NCBI GenBank assembly: GCA_021647985.1
Contig: JAKITQ010000007.1
Coordinates: 1-64,000, forward strand
Source: Flavobacteriaceae bacterium
Lineage (GTDB): Bacteria; Bacteroidota; Bacteroidia; Flavobacteriales; Flavobacteriaceae
Length of the DNA: 64,000 nucleotides
Direction: 5' to 3'
Made by a program: the position numbers and the translations under genes. Shown here in pieces: positions 1 through 8,625 of this stretch. The notes under the pieces are model-generated. The model was not told where the DNA came from. It did no database searches and saw only the letters and a program-made list of their open reading frames with translations. Numbering within the stretch: position 1 is the stretch's first letter; every line of letters starts with the position of its first letter.

Positions 1-90
1 TTCAAATTGTAAGTGCTCTTCAAATTTCTTACAGACATAATCATATATTTTCACTAACTTGTAATCCTTGTTATTGTTGTTTGTATCCAA
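1..90 (-). CDS. Possible transposase N-terminus, cut by window edge
   Basis: The reverse strand reads open to the window edge and gives a short peptide containing KDYKLVKIYDYVCKKFEEHL. To my recall this resembles the start of transposases of Bacteroidota insertion sequences (a K-L-V-x-I-Y-x-Y-V-C pattern), but only about 30 residues are visible. No ATG is seen; a TTG lies at the right end and the frame stays open a little further upstream. A strong hairpin follows at 139-181, which would fit an IS end. The assignment is tentative, and the piece could be a fragment of any protein or chance coding. Confidence 0.35.
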   Translation of the reverse strand, partial: MDTNNNNKDYKLVKIYDYVCKKFEEHLQFE

Positions 91-138
91 AATAATCTTG
101 TTGAAATTGACTATTAAGATACTGAATGTCAATAACTT

Positions 139-181
139 AAACAAGTTTAAACTGTTGTTTTTCAACTAATTTAACTTGTTT
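139..181. repeat. Long imperfect inverted repeat (hairpin) with T-run
   Basis: AAACAAGTTTAAACTGTTG is followed after five bases by CAACTAATTTAACTTGTTT, its near-complete reverse complement, and then by a T-rich stretch on the plus strand. It lies between the putative transposase fragment and mnmA. It may be a rho-independent terminator reading rightwards or a terminal structure of an insertion sequence. Nothing else is recognisable in the remaining intergenic DNA up to 290. Confidence 0.6.
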
Positions 182-294
182 TTTTGTTTGTTTTTAACTC
201 TTGATTCGCATTTATAACTTAGTTTTATACTTCTAACATTTTTTTATACTACATCAACTTACTACAAACTCCTGTAAACTACCAATCAATTTAC

Positions 295-302
295 TATCTT
301 TG
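295..302 (+). promoter_or_regulatory. Bacteroidota -7 promoter box for mnmA
   Basis: TATCTTTG matches the Bacteroidota -7 consensus TAnnTTTG and lies 20 bases before the mnmA start codon. No clear TTG -33 box stands at the ideal distance. The same box type recurs upstream of several other genes in this window. Confidence 0.6.
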
Positions 303-322
303 CAAACTCAATTTTTTGTAAA

Positions 323-1510
323 ATGAAAAGAGTTATTGTTGGCTTATCCGGAGGTGTAGATTCGAGCGTTGCTGCATATTTATTAAAAGAGCAAGGTTAT
401 GAAGTTATTGGCTTGTTTATGAAGAACTGGCATGATGATTCTGTTACCATATCCAATGAATGCCCATGGTTAGAAGATAGTAATGATGCTATGCTTGTTG
501 CCGAAAAATTGGGAATCCCTTTTCAGGTTGTTGATCTCAGTGAACAATATAAAGACCGCATTGTAGATTATATGTTTCGTGAATATAAATTGGGTAGAAC
601 ACCAAACCCCGATGTATTATGCAATAGAGAAATAAAATTCGATGTATTTATGAAAATAGCCCTTGATTTAGGAGCAGATTATGTAGCTACGGGTCATTAT
701 TGCCGTAAATCGGAAATTGATAAAGATGGGGAGTTAGTATATCGTTTGTTAACAGGTAAAGATGTCAATAAAGATCAGTCGTATTTTTTATGTCAATTAT
801 CTCAAGCACAACTTGCCAAATCTCTTTTCCCTATTGGGGAATTGACCAAACCAGAGGTTCGTAAAATTGCTGCGGAATTAGATTTGGTAACTGCCGATAA
901 AAAAGATTCGCAAGGCCTATGTTTTATTGGGAAAGTTCGACTCCCTGATTTCTTACAACAAAAATTAAAACCAAAAGAGGGAATTATCGTTGATATCCCA
1001 AAAGATTCTCTATTATACAAAAGGGAATTGCCCAATTTTCATAATAAAGAAGAGGAGCTAGAATTTCTTAGTAAGAAAGTAATTTATTCAAAAGATAATG
1101 GAAAAATTATGGGTAAACATCAAGGAGCACATTATTTTACAAAAGGGCAACGTAAAGGTTTGGCAGTTGGAGGAACTATAGAACCTCTCTTTGTAGTAGA
1201 AACAGATGTAAATGAAAATGTTATTTACACGGGAGAAGGTAAAAATCATCCAGGTTTGTATCGGTATGTTTTATTTGTAAATAACGATGAAATTCATTGG
1301 GTTCGTAATGACTTGACTTTGCAAGAGGGTGAAGAGATGAAGGTACAAGCTCGTATTCGATATCGTCAAGCTTTAGAAAGTGCAACTTTGTACAAAACAA
1401 AAAAAGGACTGTATGTTGCTTTTGAAAATCAACAATCAGCTATTACCGAAGGTCAGTTTGTCGCCTGGTATCAGGAAGATGAATTATTGGGTTCGGGAGT
1501 TATATCTTAA
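323..1510 (+). CDS. mnmA: tRNA-specific 2-thiouridylase MnmA
   Basis: MnmA installs the 2-thio group on U34 of tRNAs for Lys, Glu and Gln, using ATP to adenylate the base and sulfur delivered as a persulfide. The N-terminus carries the PP-loop GLSGGVDSS (about residues 7-15). The two catalytic cysteines are visible at about Cys100 ([11 protein letters not shown]) and Cys200 (SQGLCFIG). C-terminal parts include the family signature [15 protein letters not shown]. At 395 aa it is somewhat longer than the roughly 360-370 aa of E. coli MnmA because of a charged insert near residues 235-270. It is transcribed alone from a TAnnTTTG box 20 bases upstream. The identification is firm. Confidence 0.96.
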   Translation: MKRVIVGLSGGVDSSVAAYLLKEQGYEVIGLFMKNWHDDSVTISNECPWLEDSNDAMLVAEKLGIPFQVVDLSEQYKDRIVDYMFREYKLGRTPNPDVLCNREIKFDVFMKIALDLGADYVATGHYCRKSEIDKDGELVYRLLTGKDVNKDQSYFLCQLSQAQLAKSLFPIGELTKPEVRKIAAELDLVTADKKDSQGLCFIGKVRLPDFLQQKLKPKEGIIVDIPKDSLLYKRELPNFHNKEEELEFLSKKVIYSKDNGKIMGKHQGAHYFTKGQRKGLAVGGTIEPLFVVETDVNENVIYTGEGKNHPGLYRYVLFVNNDEIHWVRNDLTLQEGEEMKVQARIRYRQALESATLYKTKKGLYVAFENQQSAITEGQFVAWYQEDELLGSGVIS

Positions 1511-1608
1511 TTTTATAAAGTTTAGAGTTAAAAAAATTTGTTTATAAATTATCCTCTTGAGTCACGATAGCTATCAGGGTTAAGGGTATATTTACTATAA
1601 AAGTAGAA

Positions 1609-3210
1609 ATGTATAAAAAAATATTTTCCATATTAACCTTTCTATTCTTATTCAATATATGTTCTTCTCAAGAACATGCTTGGGTTTATTTTAAGGATAA
1701 ACCAGATGAAGCTGCTTTCTTGGCAAGTCCGTTAAGCATGCTCACTCAAAAAGCCTTAGATAGAAGAACAAAGCAAAATATAACTTTAGATAATAAAGAT
1801 ATTCCCATTTCAAATACTTATATAAGCTCTGTAAAAAATGCTATTGGAATTGAAGTAAAATCTAAATCTAAATGGTTAAATGCGCTACATATTATAGGTT
1901 CTGAAACTGATATTAATGCCTTAGCTGATTTGTCTTTTGTAGATTATATTGAATTCGCCGCTAATAATTTAAATGCTAGTTCAAAATCAATTAATGTGAT
2001 TCAAGATAAGTTTGAAGTAAAAATAGATTTTAATTATGGTAGTTCGGCAAATCAAATCGAAATACTAAATGGTGATTTTTTACATCAGCAAAATTTTACG
2101 GGTAATGGTATGACCATTGCTGTAATGGATGGTGGCTTTCTTGGAGTTAATACTTTTACTGCTTTTCAAAGAATACGAGATAATAATCAAATATTGGGTG
2201 GTTATGACTTTGTAAACAGGAGTACTAATTTTTATTCAGGTATTTCACATGGAACTTCAGTACTGTCAACTATGGCTGCATTTGTTGACGGGCAATTAGT
2301 GGGTACTGCGCCTGATGCCAATTATTATTTATTTATTACAGAAGACGGTTCACAAGAAACCCCATTAGAAGAAAGTTTATGGGTAGAAGCAGCAGAAAAA
2401 GCAGACAGCCTTGGCGTTGATGTAATCAACACATCTTTAGGATATAGTACTTTTGATGATTCTCGTTATAATTATACTTATGCAGATATGAATGGTACCA
2501 CTACATTTATTACACGTGGCGCAGATATTGCTTTTTCTCGTGGAATGATCGTTGTGAATTCCGCAGGTAATTCTGGTAATAACCCTTGGCATTATATTAC
2601 GGCTCCTGCAGATGGATTTAATGTATTGGCTATTGGCGCTGTAGATGGTAATGAGAATATAACCGGATTTAGTTCTTTTGGGCCAACCTCAGATAGCAGA
2701 ATAAAACCAGATGCTAATGCCAAAGGCGGAGGTACTACTTTAATTAATGGCTCAGGAAATGTTTCAACAGGAAATGGAACTTCTTTTTCATCTCCGGTAA
2801 TCTGTGGAATCATTGCTTGTTTATGGCAAGCCTATCCTTATAAAACCAATATAGAGATTATTCAAATTATAAAAGAATCAGGGCATTTATATTCAAACCC
2901 GAGAGATCAGGAAGGTTATGGTATTCCCGATTTTGAAACAGTTTTTAATACCTTATCAGGAAATAATATCTTTGCGGATAGTTTTAAATTGTACCCAAAC
3001 CCGTTTCAAAACACTATTCGATTTCAGTTTATCAATAATTTTGACAATCTTCAAGTAACTATATTTGATTTGTTGGGGAAGAGGTTGTTAGCAAAAAAGG
3101 TAACTCAAAACAATCCTTTGATCAATGTAAATAATCTGTCTCAAGGAATTTATATTTTAAGAGTTAATCAAAATAAGAAGTCAAAGTCTTTTAAAGTGAT
3201 AAAGAAATAA
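1609..3210 (+). CDS. Secreted S8 (subtilisin-like) serine protease with T9SS sorting domain
   Basis: This is an exported subtilase. A signal peptide covers about residues 1-20. The catalytic triad is visible as Asp174 (TIAVMDGGF), His214 (SHGTSVLS) and Ser392 (GTSFSSPV), with the oxyanion Asn in NSAGNSGNN near 321. The last 80 residues form a type IX secretion C-terminal domain: LYPNPFQNTIRFQF, then a GIYILRV strand and the final KSFKVIKK. The protease should therefore pass the outer membrane by T9SS and be attached to or released from the surface. Its substrate is unknown. It ends directly before the next gene (stop and start abut at 3210/3211), so the two may be cotranscribed. Confidence 0.93.
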   Translation: MYKKIFSILTFLFLFNICSSQEHAWVYFKDKPDEAAFLASPLSMLTQKALDRRTKQNITLDNKDIPISNTYISSVKNAIGIEVKSKSKWLNALHIIGSETDINALADLSFVDYIEFAANNLNASSKSINVIQDKFEVKIDFNYGSSANQIEILNGDFLHQQNFTGNGMTIAVMDGGFLGVNTFTAFQRIRDNNQILGGYDFVNRSTNFYSGISHGTSVLSTMAAFVDGQLVGTAPDANYYLFITEDGSQETPLEESLWVEAAEKADSLGVDVINTSLGYSTFDDSRYNYTYADMNGTTTFITRGADIAFSRGMIVVNSAGNSGNNPWHYITAPADGFNVLAIGAVDGNENITGFSSFGPTSDSRIKPDANAKGGGTTLINGSGNVSTGNGTSFSSPVICGIIACLWQAYPYKTNIEIIQIIKESGHLYSNPRDQEGYGIPDFETVFNTLSGNNIFADSFKLYPNPFQNTIRFQFINNFDNLQVTIFDLLGKRLLAKKVTQNNPLINVNNLSQGIYILRVNQNKKSKSFKVIKK

Positions 3211-4152
3211 ATGAACAATAAAATTACCAAACTATTTAATATAAAATATCCAATTATTCAGGCCGGAATGGTATGGGTGAGCGGTTATAAATTGGCATCT
3301 GCAGTGAGTAATACAGGGGGATTAGGCTTGATAGGAGCGGGGTCAATGTATCCTGATATATTAAGAGAACATATTCAAAAATGTAAAAAAGCAACCAATA
3401 AACCCTTTGGTGTGAATATTCCACTTTTTTATCCAGAAATGGAAAAAATTCTTCAAATAATAATTGAAGAGCATGTAAAAATTGTTTTTACATCTGCAGG
3501 TAATCCTAAATTGTATACTTCCTTTTTAAAGAAACATGGAATTACAGTGGTTCATGTGGTTAGTAGTGTAAAATTTGCCTTAAAATCTCAAGAAGCTGGT
3601 GTTGATGTAATTGTGGCTGAAGGTTTTGAAGCGGGAGGACATAATGGTAGAGAAGAAACCACTACATTTACTTTAATACCCATGGTAAAGGAAAAAATAA
3701 AGATACCACTTATTGCTGCAGGTGGAATAGCTACAGGTAGAGGTATGCTTGCTGCAATGGTTTTGGGAGCAGACGGTGTACAGATTGGTAGTAGGTTTGT
3801 AGCCAGCGAAGAATCATCGGCACATAAAAATTTTAAAAATACTGTCATTGCCACAGAAGATGGAGGAACACATTTAACCTTAAAGGAATTAACACCAGTT
3901 AGATTGATCAAGAATAATTTTTACAATCAGGTTCAAAGTTTGTACCAACAGAAGCCAAGTACCGAACAGTTAAAAGATTTATTGGGACGAGCAAGAGCCA
4001 AACGAGGTATGTTTGAAGGTGATTTGGACGAAGGAGAATTAGAAATAGGTCAGATAGCAGGGTTAATTCATCACGTTAAACCTGCAGCTACTATAGTAAA
4101 TGAAATTATTAAAGATTTTAATATAGCAAAATCTAAGCCGTATGCATTCTAA
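3211..4152 (+). CDS. Nitronate monooxygenase / FabK-like FMN enzyme
   Basis: This is a TIM-barrel FMN protein of the 2-nitropropane dioxygenase family (NPD/FabK). Visible family signatures are the N-terminal PIIQAGMVWVSG, the GGLGLIGAG loop, EGFEAGGHNGREETTTF with the His typical of nitronate monooxygenases, and the phosphate-binding IPLIAAGGIATGRGM followed by GADGVQIGSRF. At 313 aa it has the usual length. It may oxidise nitronates, or act as an enoyl-ACP reductase II; sequence alone does not decide. It follows the protease without a gap and converges on the lytic transglycosylase with a four-base overlap of the stops. Confidence 0.85.
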   Translation: MNNKITKLFNIKYPIIQAGMVWVSGYKLASAVSNTGGLGLIGAGSMYPDILREHIQKCKKATNKPFGVNIPLFYPEMEKILQIIIEEHVKIVFTSAGNPKLYTSFLKKHGITVVHVVSSVKFALKSQEAGVDVIVAEGFEAGGHNGREETTTFTLIPMVKEKIKIPLIAAGGIATGRGMLAAMVLGADGVQIGSRFVASEESSAHKNFKNTVIATEDGGTHLTLKELTPVRLIKNNFYNQVQSLYQQKPSTEQLKDLLGRARAKRGMFEGDLDEGELEIGQIAGLIHHVKPAATIVNEIIKDFNIAKSKPYAF

Positions 4153-5075
4153 ATTGGAATCTTAAAATAGTAAACACGATTGGTTTTGTTATTCAATTTA
4201 CTTTCGCGCAACCAAGGATTGTGAATTTTTAATATTTTGTAATTAATTTTTTGGTTTAATGCAAAACTCGCTAAATCTGTTATGGCTGTATCAATTTTAA
4301 TACTTTTTGTTTTAATTTGATTATAAAGATCTTCTTTTTCAAAAACAAAACCATACTTATAAGGATTCGATATAATTTCTTTAATTGCAACAATTCTAGG
4401 TAAATAGCGAGCAGTTTCATCTACCAAAAGCAAATCGTAATAATCATCAACTTGTTGTGCTTCAATCCGTCTAGAAATTCCTCTTTTGCCCGCATTATAG
4501 GCAGCGGCAGTAAGTGTCCAATTACCAAATTTTTCTTTGGCTTCCAATAAATATTTACAAGCTGCTATTGTTGATTTTTCAATATTATATCTTTCATCAA
4601 CATTGCTGTTTACCTCTAAATTATATTCTTTTGCTGTTTTGGGCATTAATTGCCAAAAACCTTTAGCACCTGCCGGGGAGGTTACATTTTGTAACCCACT
4701 CTCAATTAAAGCCAAGTATTTAAAATCGTCAGGTATTCCAAATTCTTTCAATATGGGTTCAATAACCGGAAAAAATTTATGTGCTCTTTTAAAAAATAAC
4801 AAGCCATTAGATTGCCAATAGGTATTTACCAATAATTCACGATCAATTCTTTCTTTGACATCCATTTTTTCAATAGGTACTCTTTCTCCTGCGAAATTTA
4901 AATTTTTAGGAATCTTTAAGGCTCTAATCTCGTAGTTTTCGCTCGTGTTTTTAGCAGAATCGATACTTATGTTATTCTTATCGTTAGATATTTTCGAGAA
5001 TTTTTTAGCGTTGATAAAAAATATACCAACAATTACAACACTTAATACAATAACAACACGGGAAGCTCTATACAT
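4149..5075 (-). CDS. Membrane-anchored lytic transglycosylase (SLT/MltD-like, GH23)
   Basis: This is a murein-cleaving enzyme of the periplasm. An N-terminal hydrophobic anchor (VVIVLSVVIVGIFFI) is followed by a Ser/Asn-rich linker and a GH23 domain. The catalytic Glu lies in ALIESGLQN, followed by the family motifs AGAKGFWQLMP and AAAYNAGKRGI. No LysM repeats are visible after the catalytic domain, so at 308 aa it is shorter than E. coli MltD. It is the last gene of a minus-strand run beginning at marC, 18 bases after rfbC. It probably trims glycan strands by forming 1,6-anhydro ends. A role in recycling or in inserting envelope complexes cannot be told apart here. Confidence 0.88.
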   Translation of the reverse strand: MYRASRVVIVLSVVIVGIFFINAKKFSKISNDKNNISIDSAKNTSENYEIRALKIPKNLNFAGERVPIEKMDVKERIDRELLVNTYWQSNGLLFFKRAHKFFPVIEPILKEFGIPDDFKYLALIESGLQNVTSPAGAKGFWQLMPKTAKEYNLEVNSNVDERYNIEKSTIAACKYLLEAKEKFGNWTLTAAAYNAGKRGISRRIEAQQVDDYYDLLLVDETARYLPRIVAIKEIISNPYKYGFVFEKEDLYNQIKTKSIKIDTAITDLASFALNQKINYKILKIHNPWLRESKLNNKTNRVYYFKIPI

Positions 5076-5093
5076 GACTAAAAATTTATTAAA

Positions 5094-5633
5094 TTAAAAG
5101 GGATTTTCAAATGTAGTAAAATTTTCTGCTTGTTCATCTTTTTTTGCCAAAATAGGTTGATTAATTCCCCAGTCAATATTAAGGTTAGGGTCATTCCATA
5201 AGATAGACGACTCACTGTTAGCGTGATAGTAGTTTGAACATTTGTAATTTATAATCGTGTTATTTTCTAAGCACAAAAAACCATGAGCAAAACCTATAGG
5301 AATATACAGTTGTTTTTTGTTTTCGCTATTCAATACATGTTTAAAATGTTTACCATATGTTTCCGAAGATTTTCGTAGATCTACGGCAACATCCAAAATA
5401 CTACCTTGAATGACCCTGACTAATTTTGCTTGAGCAAATGGTGATTTTTGAAAGTGTAAACCTCTTAAAACTCCTTTTTGAGATAGAGATTCATTATCTT
5501 GAAGAAAGTTTGTTTTAATTACTTTATTCATTTTTTTTTGATTGTACGACTCAAAAAAATATCCGCGATTATCGCTAAAAACATTGGGTGTAATTAAAAT
5601 TAGATCTTTTATAAATGTATTTTCGATAATCAT
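5094..5633 (-). CDS. rfbC: dTDP-4-dehydrorhamnose 3,5-epimerase
   Basis: RfbC/RmlC is a cupin-fold epimerase acting on dTDP-4-keto-6-deoxyglucose in the dTDP-L-rhamnose pathway. Visible signatures are FFESYNQ, the GVLRGLHFQ loop holding the catalytic His, GSILDVAVDLRKSS, and IPIGFAHGFLCLE. The length of 179 aa is typical. It is isolated here: rfbA, rfbB and rfbD are not in the window, so the rest of the pathway must be encoded elsewhere. It follows the alpha/beta hydrolase gene by three bases and precedes the lytic transglycosylase, which suggests one transcript. Confidence 0.93.
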   Translation of the reverse strand: MIIENTFIKDLILITPNVFSDNRGYFFESYNQKKMNKVIKTNFLQDNESLSQKGVLRGLHFQKSPFAQAKLVRVIQGSILDVAVDLRKSSETYGKHFKHVLNSENKKQLYIPIGFAHGFLCLENNTIINYKCSNYYHANSESSILWNDPNLNIDWGINQPILAKKDEQAENFTTFENPF

Positions 5634-5636
5634 AAT

Positions 5637-6296
5637 TTACACAATAATTTTTTCAAGGATGTTATTAATTTTCTTTGCTTTTACAATAATCATGGCATGG
5701 GTTCCTCCTTCAACAATAATACTGTTTTTAATATACTTTATCGGAAATATGGCATCTTCACTTCCGTGGATATGAAATATATTTTCATTATTATTTTTTG
5801 GTTGCCAATGTAATACATTATATATGGCCCAATCTAGGTATTTTTTATTTCTAATATCTAAATACTTGTTGTACAGGTCCGATTTGTTTTTAATAGAATT
5901 GATAAACCCAAATTTACTAAAATCTTCAATTTCAGATAGCTTTTTTGAAGGAAATAATTTATAAGCCTTGGTTATCTTGAGTAATTTTAATCTTTTAGGA
6001 AGCTCGTTTAAATTTTTAATACTTGAAATTATGACAACCTGTTTTGTAGGTATTATTTGACTTAATTCTTGTACAATTATTCCTCCAAAGGAAACGCCAA
6101 CCAATACAGGGTTTTTATGTTCAATGTTCTCAGCTATTCTTTTTACATAATTTTCTAAACTTTCATCAATAGATTCAGGTATAACCCAACTTAAAAAGTG
6201 AAATTCAAATTTCTCCTCAGGCAATTTTATATATTCAAATATTTTTGCACTTGCAGCCAAACCTGGCATAAAGTAGATATGTGTTTTATTTGGCAT
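5637..6296 (-). CDS. Alpha/beta hydrolase of unknown substrate
   Basis: A 219-aa alpha/beta hydrolase with a visible triad: nucleophile Ser69 in the elbow VGVSFGG, an Asp in HIHGSEDAIFP, and a His in VEGGTHAMI. The N-terminal strand HIYFMPGLAASA supplies the oxyanion turn. It is small and lacks a lid insertion and a signal peptide, so it is probably cytosolic. Its start overlaps the end of the MarC gene by 11 bases, consistent with translational coupling. The substrate is unknown; such proteins are common in flavobacteria. Confidence 0.8.
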   Translation of the reverse strand: MPNKTHIYFMPGLAASAKIFEYIKLPEEKFEFHFLSWVIPESIDESLENYVKRIAENIEHKNPVLVGVSFGGIIVQELSQIIPTKQVVIISSIKNLNELPKRLKLLKITKAYKLFPSKKLSEIEDFSKFGFINSIKNKSDLYNKYLDIRNKKYLDWAIYNVLHWQPKNNNENIFHIHGSEDAIFPIKYIKNSIIVEGGTHAMIIVKAKKINNILEKIIV

Positions 6297-6930
6297 GGAG
6301 TATAGATAATAAGATTGGCTTTAGTCCGCTAAAGAAAAATTCAACTGCAATTACCATTACTATTAAGCCCATCAATCGCATCATTACCTTATTACCGGTT
6401 TCTCCTAGCTTATCGGTTATTTTACTTGCGCCAACAAGAATCATATAAGTAATTAATAATACGAGAAAAATAACAGAAATTAATATTATTTTTTTTAGAA
6501 TAGTTTCTGACCCTTGCATTAAAATTATCGCATTGGTTATAGCACCTGGTCCGCAAATCATAGGAATAGCCAATGGTGTAATCGAAATATCATCAACATA
6601 AGCATCTATATTAGCTTCACTTTCTGTATGTTTTATACTTACCAACCTCGCTTGAAGCATATCCCAACCCATGGCAAAGAAAATTACACCACCAACAATA
6701 CGGAAACTATTTACAGAAATACCAAAAAACTGAAATAATATCTGGCCAGAAAAAGCAAAGGCAATTATTGTAAAAAAGGCTACTATACTTGCTTTTTTTG
6801 CTGTACTTTTTCTTTTTTCTTTGCTTAGTGATGAGGTCATCGTCATAAATATTGGCATCGTTCCCAAGGGGTTAATCAAAGTAAAAAACGACGTAAAAAC
6901 CAATATTGCAAAGGTGTAATATGAATCCAT
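6286..6930 (-). CDS. MarC family integral membrane protein
   Basis: A six-helix inner-membrane protein of the MarC/UPF0056 family, 214 aa. The N-terminal segment FFTLINPLGTMPIFM and the central PLAIPMICGPGAI are family signatures. The family's transport function is unresolved; its early link to multiple antibiotic resistance in E. coli is not supported by later work. It is the first gene of a short minus-strand run with the hydrolase, rfbC and lytic transglycosylase, and it starts 10 bases after mtaB ends. Confidence 0.9.
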   Translation of the reverse strand: MDSYYTFAILVFTSFFTLINPLGTMPIFMTMTSSLSKEKRKSTAKKASIVAFFTIIAFAFSGQILFQFFGISVNSFRIVGGVIFFAMGWDMLQARLVSIKHTESEANIDAYVDDISITPLAIPMICGPGAITNAIILMQGSETILKKIILISVIFLVLLITYMILVGASKITDKLGETGNKVMMRLMGLIVMVIAVEFFFSGLKPILLSILHAK

Positions 6931-6940
6931 TGAATTTTTT

Positions 6941-8275
6941 TTAAGCTAAAATAGGATTTTTAATCCAATCAAATTTAACCAAACCATCTTCATCAATTTT
7001 TTTTAATTTAATTTGATGTACCGTGTTTACTAAATCAGGGTTCCATATGGTTTTAACTTTTACATAGTTCTCTGTAAAACCTTGTATATAACCACCTCTA
7101 TTCTCTCCTTCGAAAAGCACGGATAAATTGTTTTCAAGCTGACTTTCATAAAATGCCCTACGTTTTTTAACAGAAAGACCTCTTAGCATTTTGCTTCTCT
7201 TGATGCGAACTTTTTGCGGTACAACGCTATCCATAGTAATTGCTTCAGTATTAGGTCTTTCAGAATAGGTAAATACATGTAAATACGAAACATCTAAGTC
7301 ATTTAAAAAGTTATATGTTTCCAAAAAAATCTCATCAGTTTCCCCTGGAAAACCAACAATTACATCAACGCCAATACAAGCATTTGGCATGACATTTTTG
7401 ATTCTTGTTACTCTATCGATATAAGTTTCTTTTTTATAGCGACGTTTCATCAATTGCAGCAATTTATTACTCCCGCTTTGCAGCGGAATATGAAAATGCG
7501 GTACAAAACTATTTGATTTTGCAACAAAATCTATGGTTTCTTGTTGTAGTAAATTTGGTTCAATAGATGATATACGTATGCGTTCAATACCTGGAATGAT
7601 ATCTAAATTTTGAACCAGTTCAAAGAAGGTGTGTTCATGAGTTTTATTACCAAATTCACCTTTGCCATAATCACCAATATTAACTCCAGTTAAAACAATC
7701 TCTTTGATGCCTTTTTCAGATATTTCTTTTGCATTTTTTAATACATTTTCTAATGTATCGCTACGAGAAATACCTCTGGCAAGTGGTATCGTACAATAAG
7801 TACATTTATAATCACATCCATCTTGTACTTTTAAAAAGGCACGAGTTCTATCACCAATAGAATAAGAACCAACATAAAAATCTGCCTCATTAATTTCACA
7901 AGAATGCACTTCGCCAATTTCATTCTTGGTTAGATCATTAATATAGTTGGTTACTTTGAATTTTTCTGTGGCTCCTAAAACTAAATCAACACCATTTACA
8001 TTTGCCAATGTCTCTGGTTTTAATTGTGCATAACACCCTATTGCAATTAAAAATGCCTTTTCATTTTGTTTTAATGCCGACTTTACAATGGTTTTAAAAC
8101 GTTTATCTGCATTCTCTGTTACTGAACAAGTGTTGATTACATAAATATCAGCTTTTTCATCAAAGTCAACTCTATCAAAGCCTTCGCTTTGAAAATTTCT
8201 TGCAATGGTTGAGGTTTCAGAAAAATTAAGTTTGCATCCTAAGGTATAAAAAGCAACTTTTTTTTGTGTATGCAT
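6941..8275 (-). CDS. mtaB: tRNA t6A37 methylthiotransferase MtaB
   Basis: MtaB adds a methylthio group to t6A37 of ANN-decoding tRNAs. The N-terminal UPF0004 domain has cysteines in TLGCKLN, INTCSVT and AIGCYAQ that bind the auxiliary cluster. The radical-SAM motif CDYKCTYCTIP lies near residue 160. The TRAM-like C-terminus ends at about 444 aa, the expected length. The TLGCKLNFSE and GCYAQL spacing fits the MtaB rather than the MiaB or RimO subgroup. It is transcribed leftwards from a TATTTTTG box at 8296-8303, divergent from the ABM gene, and probably leads the run into marC. Confidence 0.93.
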   Translation of the reverse strand: MHTQKKVAFYTLGCKLNFSETSTIARNFQSEGFDRVDFDEKADIYVINTCSVTENADKRFKTIVKSALKQNEKAFLIAIGCYAQLKPETLANVNGVDLVLGATEKFKVTNYINDLTKNEIGEVHSCEINEADFYVGSYSIGDRTRAFLKVQDGCDYKCTYCTIPLARGISRSDTLENVLKNAKEISEKGIKEIVLTGVNIGDYGKGEFGNKTHEHTFFELVQNLDIIPGIERIRISSIEPNLLQQETIDFVAKSNSFVPHFHIPLQSGSNKLLQLMKRRYKKETYIDRVTRIKNVMPNACIGVDVIVGFPGETDEIFLETYNFLNDLDVSYLHVFTYSERPNTEAITMDSVVPQKVRIKRSKMLRGLSVKKRRAFYESQLENNLSVLFEGENRGGYIQGFTENYVKVKTIWNPDLVNTVHQIKLKKIDEDGLVKFDWIKNPILA

Positions 8276-8295
8276 TATTGTACTTTTAGCGTTTG

Positions 8296-8303
8296 CAAAA
8301 ATA
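8296..8303 (-). promoter_or_regulatory. -7 promoter box for mtaB
   Basis: Read on the minus strand this is TATTTTTG, a match to TAnnTTTG, about 20 bases before the mtaB start codon. It lies inside the short divergent spacer shared with the ABM gene. Confidence 0.55.
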
Positions 8304-8313
8304 CAATAAAATT

Positions 8314-8625
8314 ATGATTGCCAAGACACCCAAAACACCATATTATGCAGTGATTTTTACTTCTTTAAGAACTGATGAAGATCCAGAATATAACAAAATG
8401 TCCAAGCGAATGGTTGCATTGGCCGAAGAACAAAAAGGGTTTTTAGGCATAGAATCAGCTAAAGAAGAATTGGGAATTACGGTTTCTTATTGGGACTCTT
8501 TGGAAAGTATAAGAGCCTGGAAGAGCGTTGATGAACATAGAAAGGCTCAGAAAAAAGGAATAGAAAAATGGTATGCTGCCTATAAGGTTAGAATTTGTAA
8601 AGTAGAAAACGATTATGAATTTTAA
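8314..8625 (+). CDS. ABM-domain (antibiotic biosynthesis monooxygenase-like) protein
   Basis: A small dimeric alpha/beta-barrel protein of the ABM superfamily. Visible features are PYYAVIFTSLRT, the central EEQKGFLGIESA and VSYWDSLESIRAWK, which match the usual heme-degrading or quinol-monooxygenase-like fold. The ORF track starts at a TTG at 8293, but that codon lies inside the mtaB promoter box. The ATG at 8314 gives MIAKTPKTPYYAV and a normal 103-aa protein, so I chose it. The stop overlaps that of the convergent EEP gene by four bases. The substrate is unknown. Confidence 0.85.
   Translation: MIAKTPKTPYYAVIFTSLRTDEDPEYNKMSKRMVALAEEQKGFLGIESAKEELGITVSYWDSLESIRAWKSVDEHRKAQKKGIEKWYAAYKVRICKVENDYEF

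Noticed and set aside
802-1035. 77-aa minus-strand ORF inside mnmA
   Set aside because: It is the complement of a strongly conserved mnmA region and its translation has no domain; many similar track lines are shadows of real genes.
3211-4152. Calling this gene fabK
   Set aside because: The AEGFEAGGHNG signature suits nitronate monooxygenases as well as or better than FabK, and no fatty-acid synthesis genes are adjacent.
5542-5775. 77-aa plus-strand ORF across the rfbC/hydrolase junction
   Set aside because: It is antisense to two well-supported genes and hydrophobic only because it mirrors their codons.
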